Of a stretch of 64,000 bases of DNA, positions 16,049 through 24,651 are shown piece by piece. The stretch covers positions 62,001 to 126,000 of the forward strand of contig NZ_NWSV01000003.1 in the NCBI RefSeq assembly GCF_002531935.1, in the 5' to 3' direction. Each line of letters starts with the position of its first letter. Position 1 is the first letter of the stretch. The notes under the pieces are model-generated. The model made no database searches. It saw nothing but the letters and a program-made list of their open reading frames with translations, and was not told where the DNA came from. The stretch is from Rhizobium chutanense (GTDB lineage: Bacteria; Pseudomonadota; Alphaproteobacteria; Rhizobiales; Rhizobiaceae). A program made the position numbers and the translations under genes.

Positions 16049-18466
16049 TCAATGCGCTATGGTTGCGCCTGTCTCATCAAGGCCTTCGACCGATGTGATG
16101 ACAGGCGTTTCCACCGTGCCGTCCCATTCGATCGGCTCCGGCCGCCGGATCAGCGCATGCTTGATTACCTCGCCCATGCGGGAGACCGGGATGATCTCCA
16201 TGCTGTTCTTCACGTTATCCGGAATCTCCGCCAGATCCTTGGCGTTTTCCTCCGGAATCAGCACCTTCTTGATGCCGCCACGAAGTGCAGCCAGCAGCTT
16301 TTCCTTGAGACCGCCGATCGGCAGCACCCGGCCGCGAAGGGTGATTTCACCGGTCATGGCGACATGCCTGTTCACCGGGATACCGGTCATGATCGAGACG
16401 ATCGCGGTCGCCATGGCGACGCCGGCCGAGGGGCCATCCTTCGGCGTCGCGCCTTCCGGCACGTGCACGTGGATGTCGCTCTTGTCGAAGCGCGGCGGTT
16501 CGATGCCGAAATCGACAGCGCGCGAGCGGACATAGGAGGCCGCCGCCGAGATCGATTCCTTCATGACGTCCTTCAGATTGCCGGTGACCGTCATGCGGCC
16601 CTTGCCCGGCATCATCACGCCTTCAATGGTCAAGAGCTCGCCGCCGACTTCCGTCCAGGCCAGACCGGTGACAACGCCGACCTGATCCTCGCCCTCGGCT
16701 TCGCCGTGGCGGAAGCGCGGAACGCCCAGATAGTCGGAGATGTTGGCGGCCGTCACGTGAACGGACTTCGTCTTGCCCTTGATGATCTCGGTGACCGCCT
16801 TGCGGGCGAGTTTCATCAGTTCGCGTTCGAAGCTGCGCACACCGGCTTCACGGGTGTACTGCTGGCTGATCGCCATCAGGGCGTCGTCGCTGACCGAGAA
16901 TTCTTCCGGCTGCAACGCATGTTCCTTGATGGCCTTCGGCAGCAGATGCCGCTTGGCGATCTCACGCTTTTCGTCTTCGGTGTAGCCGGCGATACGGATG
17001 ATTTCCATGCGGTCCATCAGCGGCGCCGGAATATTCAGCGTATTCGCCGTCGTGATGAACATCACGTCCGACAGGTCGTATTCGACTTCCAGATAGTGGT
17101 CCATGAAGGTCGAGTTCTGAGCCGGGTCGAGCACCTCGAGCAGGGCCGAAGACGGATCGCCGCGATAATCCTGGCCGAGCTTGTCGATCTCGTCGAGCAG
17201 GAAGAGCGGGTTGGACTTCTTCGCCTTCTTCATCGACTGGATGACCTTGCCGGGCATCGAGCCGATATAGGTGCGGCGGTGACCGCGGATTTCGGCTTCG
17301 TCGCGAACGCCGCCAAGCGCCATGCGGACATACTCACGGCCGGTCGCCTTGGCGATCGACTGGGCGAGCGAGGTCTTGCCGACGCCCGGAGGGCCGACCA
17401 GGCACAGGATCGGGCCTTTGATCTTGGTGGCACGGGCCTGCACGGCCAGATATTCGACGATGCGCTCCTTGACCTTGTCGAGACCGAAGTGATCGGCTTC
17501 GAGGATCTTCTCGGCATTGTTGAGATCGGCCTTGATCTTCGACTTCTTGCCCCAGGGGATGCCCAACAGCCAATCCAGATAATTGCGCACGACGGTGGCT
17601 TCCGCCGACATCGGGCTCATCTGGCGCAGCTTCTTCAGCTCCGCATCGGCCTTTTCACGGCCCTCCTTGGACAGCTTGGTCTTGGCGATGCGCTCTTCCA
17701 ATTCGCTCATCTCGTCGCGGCCTTCCTCGCCGTCGCCGAGTTCCTTCTGGATCGCCTTCATCTGTTCGTTCAGGTAGTACTCGCGCTGGGTCTTCTCCAT
17801 CTGGCGCTTGACGCGCGAGCGGATGCGCTTTTCGACCTGCAGGACCGAGATCTCGCCTTCCATGAAGCCGAGGGCCTTTTCCAAGCGAGCCTTGACGCTG
17901 GTGGTTTCCAGCATCTCCTGCTTCTCGGTGATCTTGATCGACAGATGCGAGGCGACCGTATCGGCGAGCTTGGAATAGTCGTCGATCTGGCTGGCAGCAC
18001 CGACCACTTCAGGCGAAATCTTCTTGTTGAGCTTCACATAGCTCTCGAATTCGGAGACGACCGAACGCGACAGAGCTTCCAATTCGACCGGATCGTCGTG
18101 CGGTTCCTCGAGCACATGGCCGAGCGCCTCATAGAAATCCTCGCGGCTGGTATAGGTATCGATCTCGGCGCGGGCGCGGCCTTCGACCAGAACCTTGACG
18201 GTGCCGTCGGGCAGCTTCAGGAGCTGCAACACGTTCGCCACGGTGCCGACACTGTGGATCGCCGAAGGATCCGGATCGTCGTCACTGGCGTTGATCTGCG
18301 TCACAAGCATGATCTGCTTGTCGGAACCCATGACTTCTTCAAGCGCACGGATCGACTTTTCCCGTCCGACGAACAGCGGCACGATCATATGCGGGAAAAC
18401 CACGATGTCGCGCAAAGGCAGAACAGGGTAGGCAGTACTGCTCGCTACAGACGTTTTCTTCGTCAT
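16049..18466 (-). CDS. lon: ATP-dependent protease Lon
   Basis: Lon is a cytoplasmic hexameric AAA+ protease that degrades misfolded and regulatory proteins. The 805-residue protein has the N-terminal substrate domain, Walker A GPPGVGKTS at residues 358-366, the Walker B LLDEIDK motif, and the proteolytic dyad Ser680 (GPSAG) and Lys723 (GGLKEK), spaced 43 residues apart as in E. coli Lon. Length is standard. A CTTGAA box upstream (18571-18576) may be a heat-shock promoter -35. The gene ends at a strong terminator and lies between clpX and hupB, the usual clpP-clpX-lon-hup order. Confidence 0.98.
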   Translation of the reverse strand: MTKKTSVASSTAYPVLPLRDIVVFPHMIVPLFVGREKSIRALEEVMGSDKQIMLVTQINASDDDPDPSAIHSVGTVANVLQLLKLPDGTVKVLVEGRARAEIDTYTSREDFYEALGHVLEEPHDDPVELEALSRSVVSEFESYVKLNKKISPEVVGAASQIDDYSKLADTVASHLSIKITEKQEMLETTSVKARLEKALGFMEGEISVLQVEKRIRSRVKRQMEKTQREYYLNEQMKAIQKELGDGEEGRDEMSELEERIAKTKLSKEGREKADAELKKLRQMSPMSAEATVVRNYLDWLLGIPWGKKSKIKADLNNAEKILEADHFGLDKVKERIVEYLAVQARATKIKGPILCLVGPPGVGKTSLAQSIAKATGREYVRMALGGVRDEAEIRGHRRTYIGSMPGKVIQSMKKAKKSNPLFLLDEIDKLGQDYRGDPSSALLEVLDPAQNSTFMDHYLEVEYDLSDVMFITTANTLNIPAPLMDRMEIIRIAGYTEDEKREIAKRHLLPKAIKEHALQPEEFSVSDDALMAISQQYTREAGVRSFERELMKLARKAVTEIIKGKTKSVHVTAANISDYLGVPRFRHGEAEGEDQVGVVTGLAWTEVGGELLTIEGVMMPGKGRMTVTGNLKDVMKESISAAASYVRSRAVDFGIEPPRFDKSDIHVHVPEGATPKDGPSAGVAMATAIVSIMTGIPVNRHVAMTGEITLRGRVLPIGGLKEKLLAALRGGIKKVLIPEENAKDLAEIPDNVKNSMEIIPVSRMGEVIKHALIRRPEPIEWDGTVETPVITSVEGLDETGATIAH

Positions 18467-18546
18467 TTTTTAGTCCTTTCCATCGTCCCGTTGCCGGGCT
18501 CTCTGCACGGCCGCTTGGGACCGGCCGGCACTCTCACTTGGCTCTA

Positions 18547-18576
18547 CAAGTGGAGGTCCTGACTACGCTTTTCAAG
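18547..18576 (-). promoter_or_regulatory. Possible heat-shock (RpoH) promoter of lon
   Basis: On the minus strand, CTTGAA (18571-18576) matches the alphaproteobacterial RpoH -35 consensus. The -10 region at suitable spacing, CCACTTG, matches poorly. The call rests mainly on the -35 box and the known heat induction of lon in other bacteria. Confidence 0.35.
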
Positions 18577-18815
18577 CCACGCTAACGCCCGCGTTCCCCG
18601 GATGTGACAGCTTTGTTACAACGGAACGCCAACACTATGAAGCGCGTGGCTGGACCGGCGCTTACCACTTCCGGCCCGGCTAAAATACAAACGCCAACAA
18701 GAGGCTTACGGAATCACCGCATCATTGCCAAGCACTCTCCTTTGCGCAACATCGGCAAAGGCAATTCCCGTCCCCACCGGCAAAATACTAACAGCGCCTT
18801 GGATGGTTTTTCAAA

Positions 18816-18846
18816 TAGAAAGGGGCCTGCCGATGGCAAGCCCCCA
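18816..18846 (-). terminator. Intrinsic terminator of clpX
   Basis: On the minus strand GGGGCTTGCC-ATC-GGCAGGCCCC forms a 10-bp stem with one G-T pair, followed by TTTCTATTT. It lies 28 bases after the clpX stop. Confidence 0.88.
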
Positions 18847-18871
18847 AAATAATCATAGGAAAGCCGCAAGA

Positions 18872-20149
18872 TCACGCCGAAGCGTTGGCCTTTTCGTCCT
18901 GACGATCGGCATAGATGTAGAGCGGACGGGCCGAACCGCGCACCACTTCCTCGGAGATGACGACCTCTCGCACGCCTTCCAGCGTCGGCAGTTCGAACAT
19001 CGTGTCGAGCAGGATCTTCTCCATGATCGAGCGCAGGCCGCGAGCGCCGGTCTTGCGGACGATCGCCTTGCGGGCGATTTCGCGCAGCGCATCCTCGTGG
19101 AAGGTCAGTTCGACGTCTTCCATCTCGAACAGGCGCTGATACTGCTTGATCAGCGCATTCTTCGGCTCGGACAGGATCTGGATCAGCGCGTCCTCGTCGA
19201 GATCCTCGAGCGTCGCAAGGACCGGCAGACGGCCGATGAATTCGGGGATGAGGCCGAACTTGACCAGATCTTCCGGCTCCAGTTCGCGCAGGACTTCGCC
19301 GACGCGGCGGTCGTCCTGGGCCTTCACCGTGGCGCCGAAGCCGATCGACGTTTTCTCGCCACGAGCGGAGATGATCTTGTCGAGGCCGGCGAAAGCACCG
19401 CCGCAGATGAACAGGATGTTCGTCGTGTCGACCTGGAGGAATTCCTGCTGCGGGTGCTTGCGGCCGCCCTGCGGCGGAACGGAAGCGACCGTGCCCTCCA
19501 TGATCTTCAAGAGCGCCTGCTGCACGCCCTCGCCCGAGACGTCACGGGTGATCGACGGGTTGTCGGACTTGCGCGAAATCTTGTCGACTTCGTCGATGTA
19601 GACGATGCCGCGCTGGGCACGCTCGACATTGTAGTCGGCCGCCTGCAGCAGCTTCAGGATGATGTTTTCGACATCTTCGCCGACATAACCTGCTTCGGTC
19701 AGCGTCGTCGCATCGGCCATGGTGAAGGGAACGTCGATGATGCGGGCAAGCGTCTGGGCAAGATAGGTCTTGCCGCAGCCGGTCGGGCCGACGAGCATGA
19801 TGTTCGACTTCGCCAACTCGACTTCGCCGTTCTTGGAGGCGTGCGCCAGGCGCTTGTAATGGTTGTGCACGGCGACCGACAGGATCTTCTTCGCCTGCCG
19901 CTGGCCGATGACATATTCGTCGAGAACCTTGATGATGTCCTGGGGCGTCGGAACGCCGTCGCGGGACTTGACCATCGAGGACTTGTTCTCCTCGCGGATG
20001 ATGTCCATGCACAATTCGACGCATTCATCGCAGATGAAGACGGTCGGCCCGGCAATCAGTTTCCGGACTTCGTGCTGGCTCTTACCGCAGAACGAACAAT
20101 AAAGCGTGTTCTTGGAGTCGCCGCCGTTGCTGCCGCTGACCTTGCTCAT
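18872..20149 (-). CDS. clpX: ATP-dependent Clp protease ATP-binding subunit ClpX
   Basis: ClpX is the AAA+ unfoldase that feeds substrates to ClpP. The 425-residue protein has the N-terminal zinc-binding domain with Cys18, Cys21, Cys40 and Cys43, Walker A GPTGCGKT at 121-128, the pore loop GYVG at 154-157, Walker B VYIDEVD at 183-189, and the IGFGA loop that docks to ClpP. Length is standard. It lies downstream of clpP with a 302-base spacer that holds a perfect inverted repeat, so it may have its own promoter rather than being simply cotranscribed. Confidence 0.98.
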   Translation of the reverse strand: MSKVSGSNGGDSKNTLYCSFCGKSQHEVRKLIAGPTVFICDECVELCMDIIREENKSSMVKSRDGVPTPQDIIKVLDEYVIGQRQAKKILSVAVHNHYKRLAHASKNGEVELAKSNIMLVGPTGCGKTYLAQTLARIIDVPFTMADATTLTEAGYVGEDVENIILKLLQAADYNVERAQRGIVYIDEVDKISRKSDNPSITRDVSGEGVQQALLKIMEGTVASVPPQGGRKHPQQEFLQVDTTNILFICGGAFAGLDKIISARGEKTSIGFGATVKAQDDRRVGEVLRELEPEDLVKFGLIPEFIGRLPVLATLEDLDEDALIQILSEPKNALIKQYQRLFEMEDVELTFHEDALREIARKAIVRKTGARGLRSIMEKILLDTMFELPTLEGVREVVISEEVVRGSARPLYIYADRQDEKANASA

Positions 20150-20451
20150 ATCACTTTCCTTCCAGCACGCCGCATTTCAAGGCGAAATCGCGGTCCACTC
20201 TATCAGCTCCTGGCGGCACTCCGTTTCCGGAGCCTTTGCCGAGAAGGGCTTCAGGGGCTACGAACCGGGCCCAATCAATCATGTCCGGGTTCCGGCGGCA
20301 ACGAATTCCCCTTCGAATGCCAAATGCTATGTCACAAAAATTCAACATAGCATTAATAGTTACTATTAGCGTCTTCGTCGCCGGATGAAAGCCTTGTTCG
20401 ATCACAAATGAGATAGAACTGTGGCGAGGAAAACACCATCCCAATTAATTA
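20150..20451. other. clpP-clpX intergenic region
   Basis: There is no gene here. The region contains a 10-bp perfect inverted repeat (20323-20354) in an A/T-rich segment and presumably the clpX promoter. Confidence 0.5.
20323..20354. repeat. Perfect inverted repeat between clpP and clpX
   Basis: AATGCTATGT (20323-20332) and ACATAGCATT (20345-20354) are exact complements separated by 12 A/T-rich bases. The stem is A/T-rich and has no following T-run on the minus strand, so it looks more like an operator or a processed stem than a terminator. Confidence 0.7.
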
Positions 20452-21081
20452 CTAGGCCTGCTCGCCTTCCATTTCGAGGCGCGACGTCAGAACCTTGTCG
20501 ATGACGCCCCAGCCCTGGGCTTCGTCCGCATCCATGAAATGGTCACGATCGAGCGTCTTTTCAACTTCCTCATAGGTGCGGCCGGTGTGCTTGACATAGA
20601 CCTCGTTGAGGCGGCGCTTCATCTTGAGGATGTCGCGGGCGTGGCGCTCGATGTCCGAAGCCTGGCCCTGGAAGCCGCCCGAAGGCTGATGCACCATGAT
20701 GCGGGAATTCGGGGTGGCGAAGCGCATGTCCTTGTGGCCGGCAGCCAGGAGCAGCGAGCCCATGGAGGCGGCCTGGCCGATGCAGAGCGTCGAAACCGCG
20801 GGCTTGATGAACTGCATCGTATCGTAGATCGCCATGCCGGCGGTGACGACGCCGCCCGGCGAATTGATGTAGAGGGCGATTTCCTTCTTCGGGTTTTCGG
20901 CCTCGAGGAAGAGAAGCTGAGCGCAGACGAGCGTCGCCATATGGTCTTCGACGGCACCCGTCAGGAAGATGATGCGTTCCTTCAACAGGCGGGAATAGAT
21001 GTCGTAGGAGCGTTCACCGCGGTTGGTCTGTTCCACGACCATCGGCACGAGGGCCATTGCGGTATCGACTGGGTTTCTCAT
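20452..21081 (-). CDS. clpP: ATP-dependent Clp protease proteolytic subunit ClpP
   Basis: ClpP is the tetradecameric serine peptidase of the ClpXP and ClpAP machines. The 209-residue protein carries the catalytic triad Ser106 (QAASMGS), His131 (MVHQPSGG) and Asp180, with spacings identical to E. coli ClpP. It is upstream of clpX and lon in a protease block. A CTTGAA-N17-TCTATGT element upstream suggests heat-shock control. Rhizobia usually carry several clpP paralogues; synteny with clpX suggests that this is the main one. Confidence 0.98.
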   Translation of the reverse strand: MRNPVDTAMALVPMVVEQTNRGERSYDIYSRLLKERIIFLTGAVEDHMATLVCAQLLFLEAENPKKEIALYINSPGGVVTAGMAIYDTMQFIKPAVSTLCIGQAASMGSLLLAAGHKDMRFATPNSRIMVHQPSGGFQGQASDIERHARDILKMKRRLNEVYVKHTGRTYEEVEKTLDRDHFMDADEAQGWGVIDKVLTSRLEMEGEQA

Positions 21082-21508
21082 GTGCGTCCTTTGTCAACGT
21101 CTCGCCGGCCGGCGCCGGGAATCAAAGAAAATGTCTTATCCCTACATAGAGTGTCCCGGCCCTCCTCTTCAAGACACGCATTGGGATAACGTTAAGAAGG
21201 CGGGGCAAGGCGGCCGTTCGGAGCCTCTTTCCCCCAAACGCCTGTCGACGGCGAGCCCTCGGCGCCGTCTCCCCCGGCTTTTCTCCGTGACAAGATGAAG
21301 GAAGCCTTACTCCATTCGACGATGCTCACACACGTTTACCCGACGGAAAGCCTACCGGCAGATATCGGCCGAAAACCATGCCGCAGTGCCGCAACATTAA
21401 GGAAGTGGCGAACTTCCTCGGCAAGGATGCGACCCAACAGACAGGCCTGCACAGGGCCGACAGGCAAAGGCCCAACAGAGAGGGGCCGACGGGCAAGGGG
21501 TTGCTGCC
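21082..21508. other. Divergent region between clpP and a diguanylate cyclase gene
   Basis: No gene is evident. The left part holds the clpP leader and promoter. The right part, around 21450-21500, has loosely repeated GGGCCGAC-GGCAA units before the cyclase start and otherwise shows nothing I can support. Confidence 0.5.
21144..21173 (-). promoter_or_regulatory. Heat-shock-like promoter of clpP
   Basis: On the minus strand CTTGAA (21168-21173) and TCTATGT (21144-21150) are separated by 17 bases. The alphaproteobacterial RpoH consensus is CTTGAA with a CYTATNT-like -10, so the -35 matches fully and the -10 at six of seven positions. It lies about 65 bases upstream of the ATG. Confidence 0.6.
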
Positions 21509-22762
21509 GTGTTCAATATCGCTACAGGTCTCGCCATCTGGTGTTCGGAGGCCATGACGCTCGCTTTGGTGCTGTTCGTCGCCTGGCGCCACAATGTCCG
21601 CAACGAGGCCTATCTCTATTGGGGCCTCGGCTTCCTTTTGACCGGCATCGGCTTTGCGATGATCGCGCTGCGCGGCCAGGTCCCCAGCGTGCTGTCCATA
21701 GAGATCGGCAATGCCATTGCGCTGCTCGGCCAGAGCGCCTGGGTGGCGGGCTTTCTGGCGCTCGACCGCAAGCGGATCGAATGGTGGGCGCTGCTGCCGC
21801 CGGCGATCTGGCTGGCCGGTGTGTTCCTGCCCTGGGTCAACAACGATTATTCGAACCGGGTGGTGCTCTACAATCTCGCTTCGGCGACAGGTGCGACGGC
21901 GCTGGCGCTCGCGGTTGCCGCCGGCGACATGCGCCGCGAGCGCACCCGGGTCAAGCTGATGGGCGTGTTCGTCATCCAGGGCTGCCTGTGTTTCGGCTCG
22001 GCGCTGACGATGGCGCTGACGCTGCCGAGCGATATCGAGGCAACCAATCTCGGCGGCGCCTCCGCCATGGCAAGCGCCTTCCTGCTGACCATCGCCTTCG
22101 CCTTCACCTGCCGGCTGATCATGGAACGCTCCGAACGGCACCTGCGCGCCCTCACCCTGACCGATTCGCTGACGGGCGTCCTCAATCGCCGCGGCCTGCT
22201 CGGCTATTTCGGCGCCATCCAGGAAAAGGCCCATGACGACCAGCGCCAGGTCGCGGTGATGCTCTTCGACCTCGACCATTTCAAGCGCGTCAACGACCGT
22301 TTCGGCCACCAGTCCGGCGATGCCGTGCTGACCGCCTTCGCGCGGATGGCCCGCCAGTATATTCCGAACAACATCTTCGGCCGTATGGGCGGCGAAGAAT
22401 TCGCAGCCTTCGCCACCGTCGCCGACCAGACGGAAGCCGAGGCGATCGCCGAAGCGATCCGCACCGAATTCTGCCGTCTTCCCATCAGCACCGGCGAAGC
22501 GATCGTTCCGGCGACCGTCAGCATCGGCATCGCGCTCGCCGCCTCGATCGACGCCAATATCGACAAGCTGATCTCGGCTGCCGACCGGGCGCTCTATGCG
22601 GCAAAGGCCGCCGGCCGCAACTGCACGGTCACCTTCGGCGAAGCCGAGGCCGCAGCCCCGGCGCCGGCCACGCCGAGCAGCACCGCCGGCGAACTCGTGC
22701 CGACGGTCGACGATCAGGTCGAGGCGTTGCGGCGCATGGGCACGCTGTCGCGTGCCGGCTAG
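21509..22762 (+). CDS. Membrane diguanylate cyclase (GGDEF domain)
   Basis: The protein makes cyclic di-GMP from two GTP. The GTG start at 21509 follows an AAGGGG ribosome-binding site. Residues 1-205 form about six membrane helices with no obvious sensor family. The GGDEF domain follows, starting TDSLTGVLNRRG at about 219, with the active site GGEEF at 294-298. The usual inhibitory RxxD site just upstream is absent (the residues there are PNNI), so product inhibition may be weak. The acidic/Ala-rich tail is dispensable by appearance. It lies next to a P450 gene, with a stem-loop after its stop, and near a second c-di-GMP enzyme at 24652. Confidence 0.93.
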   Translation: MFNIATGLAIWCSEAMTLALVLFVAWRHNVRNEAYLYWGLGFLLTGIGFAMIALRGQVPSVLSIEIGNAIALLGQSAWVAGFLALDRKRIEWWALLPPAIWLAGVFLPWVNNDYSNRVVLYNLASATGATALALAVAAGDMRRERTRVKLMGVFVIQGCLCFGSALTMALTLPSDIEATNLGGASAMASAFLLTIAFAFTCRLIMERSERHLRALTLTDSLTGVLNRRGLLGYFGAIQEKAHDDQRQVAVMLFDLDHFKRVNDRFGHQSGDAVLTAFARMARQYIPNNIFGRMGGEEFAAFATVADQTEAEAIAEAIRTEFCRLPISTGEAIVPATVSIGIALAASIDANIDKLISAADRALYAAKAAGRNCTVTFGEAEAAAPAPATPSSTAGELVPTVDDQVEALRRMGTLSRAG

Positions 22763-22828
22763 GTCAAGACTCCGGAAACCGGAATCGATTCTCGGGGTTG
22801 TGAGCAAATCCTCAAGTGATGGAGCATC

Positions 22829-22856
22829 CGACCGCGCAGCCTTGGACGCGCGGTCG
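22829..22856. repeat. Stem-loop after the diguanylate cyclase gene
   Basis: CGACCGCGC and GCGCGGTCG are perfect 9-base complements around a 10-base loop. The stem lies 66 bases past the cyclase stop and 60 bases before the P450 start. It lacks a T-run, so it may be a Rho-independent-like structure of weak efficiency or a leader element of the P450 gene. Confidence 0.55.
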
Positions 22857-22915
22857 AGAACGCCCCCTGCCCCGACATCTTTTCGAGGCCCGGCAAATCC
22901 GCTAAGCCTCGGGGC

Positions 22916-24160
22916 ATGATGATACCGCCCTTTCTTTCGATCGACGCTACCCGCCGCCACGTCTCGCTGGACGCCCGCAATCCGGGCTTCTACGGCAATC
23001 CGAATGCCGTCTATGCCGCGCTTCACGCCCATTGCCCGACATTCTACTGGAGCGAGCAGAAGCAGTGGTTCTTCACCGGCTACGACCATGTGAACGGACT
23101 GCTGCGCGACCGCCGCTTCGGCCGGCAGATCCTGCATATCGCCAGCCGCGAGGAGCTCGGCCTTGCCGAGCCGATGCCGCATCTTACCAGTTTCGATCTC
23201 TCGGAACGTTATTCCCTGCTCGAAATCGAACCGCCGGAGCACACGCGGCTGCGCACGCTCGTCAACCGCGCCTTCGTCTCGCGCCATGTCGAGAAGATGA
23301 AGCCGGAGCTTGCCGAACTCGCCAACCGGCTGATCGGCGGCTTCGCGGAGAAGGGCGAGGTCGAGCTGCTTTCGGCCTTTGCCGACATCATCCCGGTGAC
23401 GATGATCGCCCGGATGATCGGCATTCCCGAGGAGATGGGACCGCAACTGCTCGCCTGGTCGCACGCCTATGTCCGCATGTACATGTTCGGCCGCACGCGC
23501 GAACAGGAGGACGAGGCCGAACGGGCGGCGAAGGAATTTTCCGATTATGTCAGGACCGTCATCGCAGAGCGCCGGGCGATCCCGCGCGACGATCTGCTGA
23601 CCCACATGATCCATACCGAGCACAAGGGCCAGTATCTGAGCGAGGAAGAGCTGATCTCGACGACGATCGTGCTGCTCAATGCCGGGCACGAGGCGACCGT
23701 GCACCAGATCGGCAATTCGGTGCGCACCATCCTCGACAGCGGCTCGGATCCGGCGGAACTCTTCCGCGACGAAGCAGCGACGGAACGCACCGTCGAGGAA
23801 ACCCTGCGCATCTGCGCGCCGGTTCACATCTTCCAGCGCTGGGCGCTGGAGCCCGCCGAAATCGACGGCGTCTCCTTCCAGCGCGGCGACAAGGTCAGCC
23901 TCATTCTCGCCGCCGCCAATCTCGACCCGGCGAAATTCACCGATCCCCTCACCTTCCGCCCCGATCGCAACGAGGCGGCGAACCTCTCCTTCGGCGCCGG
24001 CATCCATTTCTGCATCGGCGCACCCCTGGCCCGGCTGGAGCTCAATGTCGTGCTGCCGATCCTGTTTGCACGGCTTCCCGGCCTGAGGCTGGCAAAGACT
24101 CCCGTGGTCAAGGATGTCTACCATTTCCACGGGCTGGACCGGCTGGATCTGCGATGGTGA
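22916..24160 (+). CDS. Cytochrome P450
   Basis: The 414-residue soluble bacterial P450 has the heme-binding loop FGAGIHFCIGAPLAR with ligand Cys366, the ExxR pair Glu295/Arg298, and the I-helix oxygen site AGHEAT at residues 256-261. In the I-helix the acid Glu259 is present, but the position normally occupied by the proton-relay threonine is Ala260. The substrate is unknown. No ferredoxin or reductase gene is adjacent, so electrons must come from elsewhere. ATG codons at 22916 and 22919 are adjacent; the first is used. The neighbours are a GGDEF gene and a pstB remnant. Confidence 0.94.
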   Translation: MMIPPFLSIDATRRHVSLDARNPGFYGNPNAVYAALHAHCPTFYWSEQKQWFFTGYDHVNGLLRDRRFGRQILHIASREELGLAEPMPHLTSFDLSERYSLLEIEPPEHTRLRTLVNRAFVSRHVEKMKPELAELANRLIGGFAEKGEVELLSAFADIIPVTMIARMIGIPEEMGPQLLAWSHAYVRMYMFGRTREQEDEAERAAKEFSDYVRTVIAERRAIPRDDLLTHMIHTEHKGQYLSEEELISTTIVLLNAGHEATVHQIGNSVRTILDSGSDPAELFRDEAATERTVEETLRICAPVHIFQRWALEPAEIDGVSFQRGDKVSLILAAANLDPAKFTDPLTFRPDRNEAANLSFGAGIHFCIGAPLARLELNVVLPILFARLPGLRLAKTPVVKDVYHFHGLDRLDLRW

Positions 24161-24175
24161 TCCCGGGATCGCTGA

Positions 24176-24547
24176 TCAGCCGTAGCGGCCGGTGATATAA
24201 TCTTCCGTGCGTTTGACCTTGGGCGACTGGAAAATCTCGGCGGTCGGGCCGTATTCCACCAATTCGCCGAGATACATGAAGGCGGTGTTGTCGGAGATGC
24301 GGCTTGCCTGCTGCATGTTGTGGGTGACGATGACGATAGTGAACTCGCCCTTCAGTTGCGCGACCAGCTCTTCCACCTTGGCGGTCGAGATCGGATCGAG
24401 GGCCGATGTCGGTTCGTCGAGAAGCAGGACCTCCGGGCGCAGCGCCTGCTCGACGCGGACGTCCATCTCGGCCTTGCTGAGACGCTCATGATGGCGAATG
24501 CCGTAGGCGATGTTGTCGTAGATCGACATCGGGAACGGCACCGGTGG
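24176..24547 (-). pseudogene. pstB remnant (phosphate ABC transporter ATPase fragment)
   Basis: The minus-strand frame ends with an almost perfect PstB C-terminus: [20 protein letters not shown] (Walker B), the [20 protein letters not shown] switch region, and the [12 protein letters not shown] tail. Upstream, [20 protein letters not shown] also matches PstB. However, about 35 residues between VEQAL and RPEVLLL, including the ABC signature LSGGQQQR, are missing in frame. Everything before PFPM, including Walker A, is replaced by unrelated sequence. The fragment therefore cannot bind or hydrolyse ATP normally. It is best read as a decayed partial duplicate of a pstB gene located elsewhere. No other pst genes are present here. 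Confidence 0.85.
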
Positions 24548-24651
24548 TGGATGACCGCAGTCATCCGGGGAAATGTCGTTTTCAGGGTTTCGGAACGGAG
24601 TTGGCAGCCACATGCCATCGATACCGGGCGGATGCCGAAACCCCAGCGGCA

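Larger units (their letters stand above)
18467..18871. other. lon promoter region and clpX 3' region
   Basis: No gene is visible. The part next to lon contains its putative promoter, and the part next to clpX contains the clpX terminator. The remainder, about 18600-18800, is A-richer than coding sequence and shows no supported feature. Confidence 0.5.

Noticed and set aside
16022..18562. 846-codon frame on the plus strand
   Set aside because: It is antisense to lon, whose motifs are complete.
21326..24130. 934-codon frame on the minus strand
   Set aside because: It spans the antisense of two clear plus-strand genes (GGDEF protein and P450) and has no motifs.
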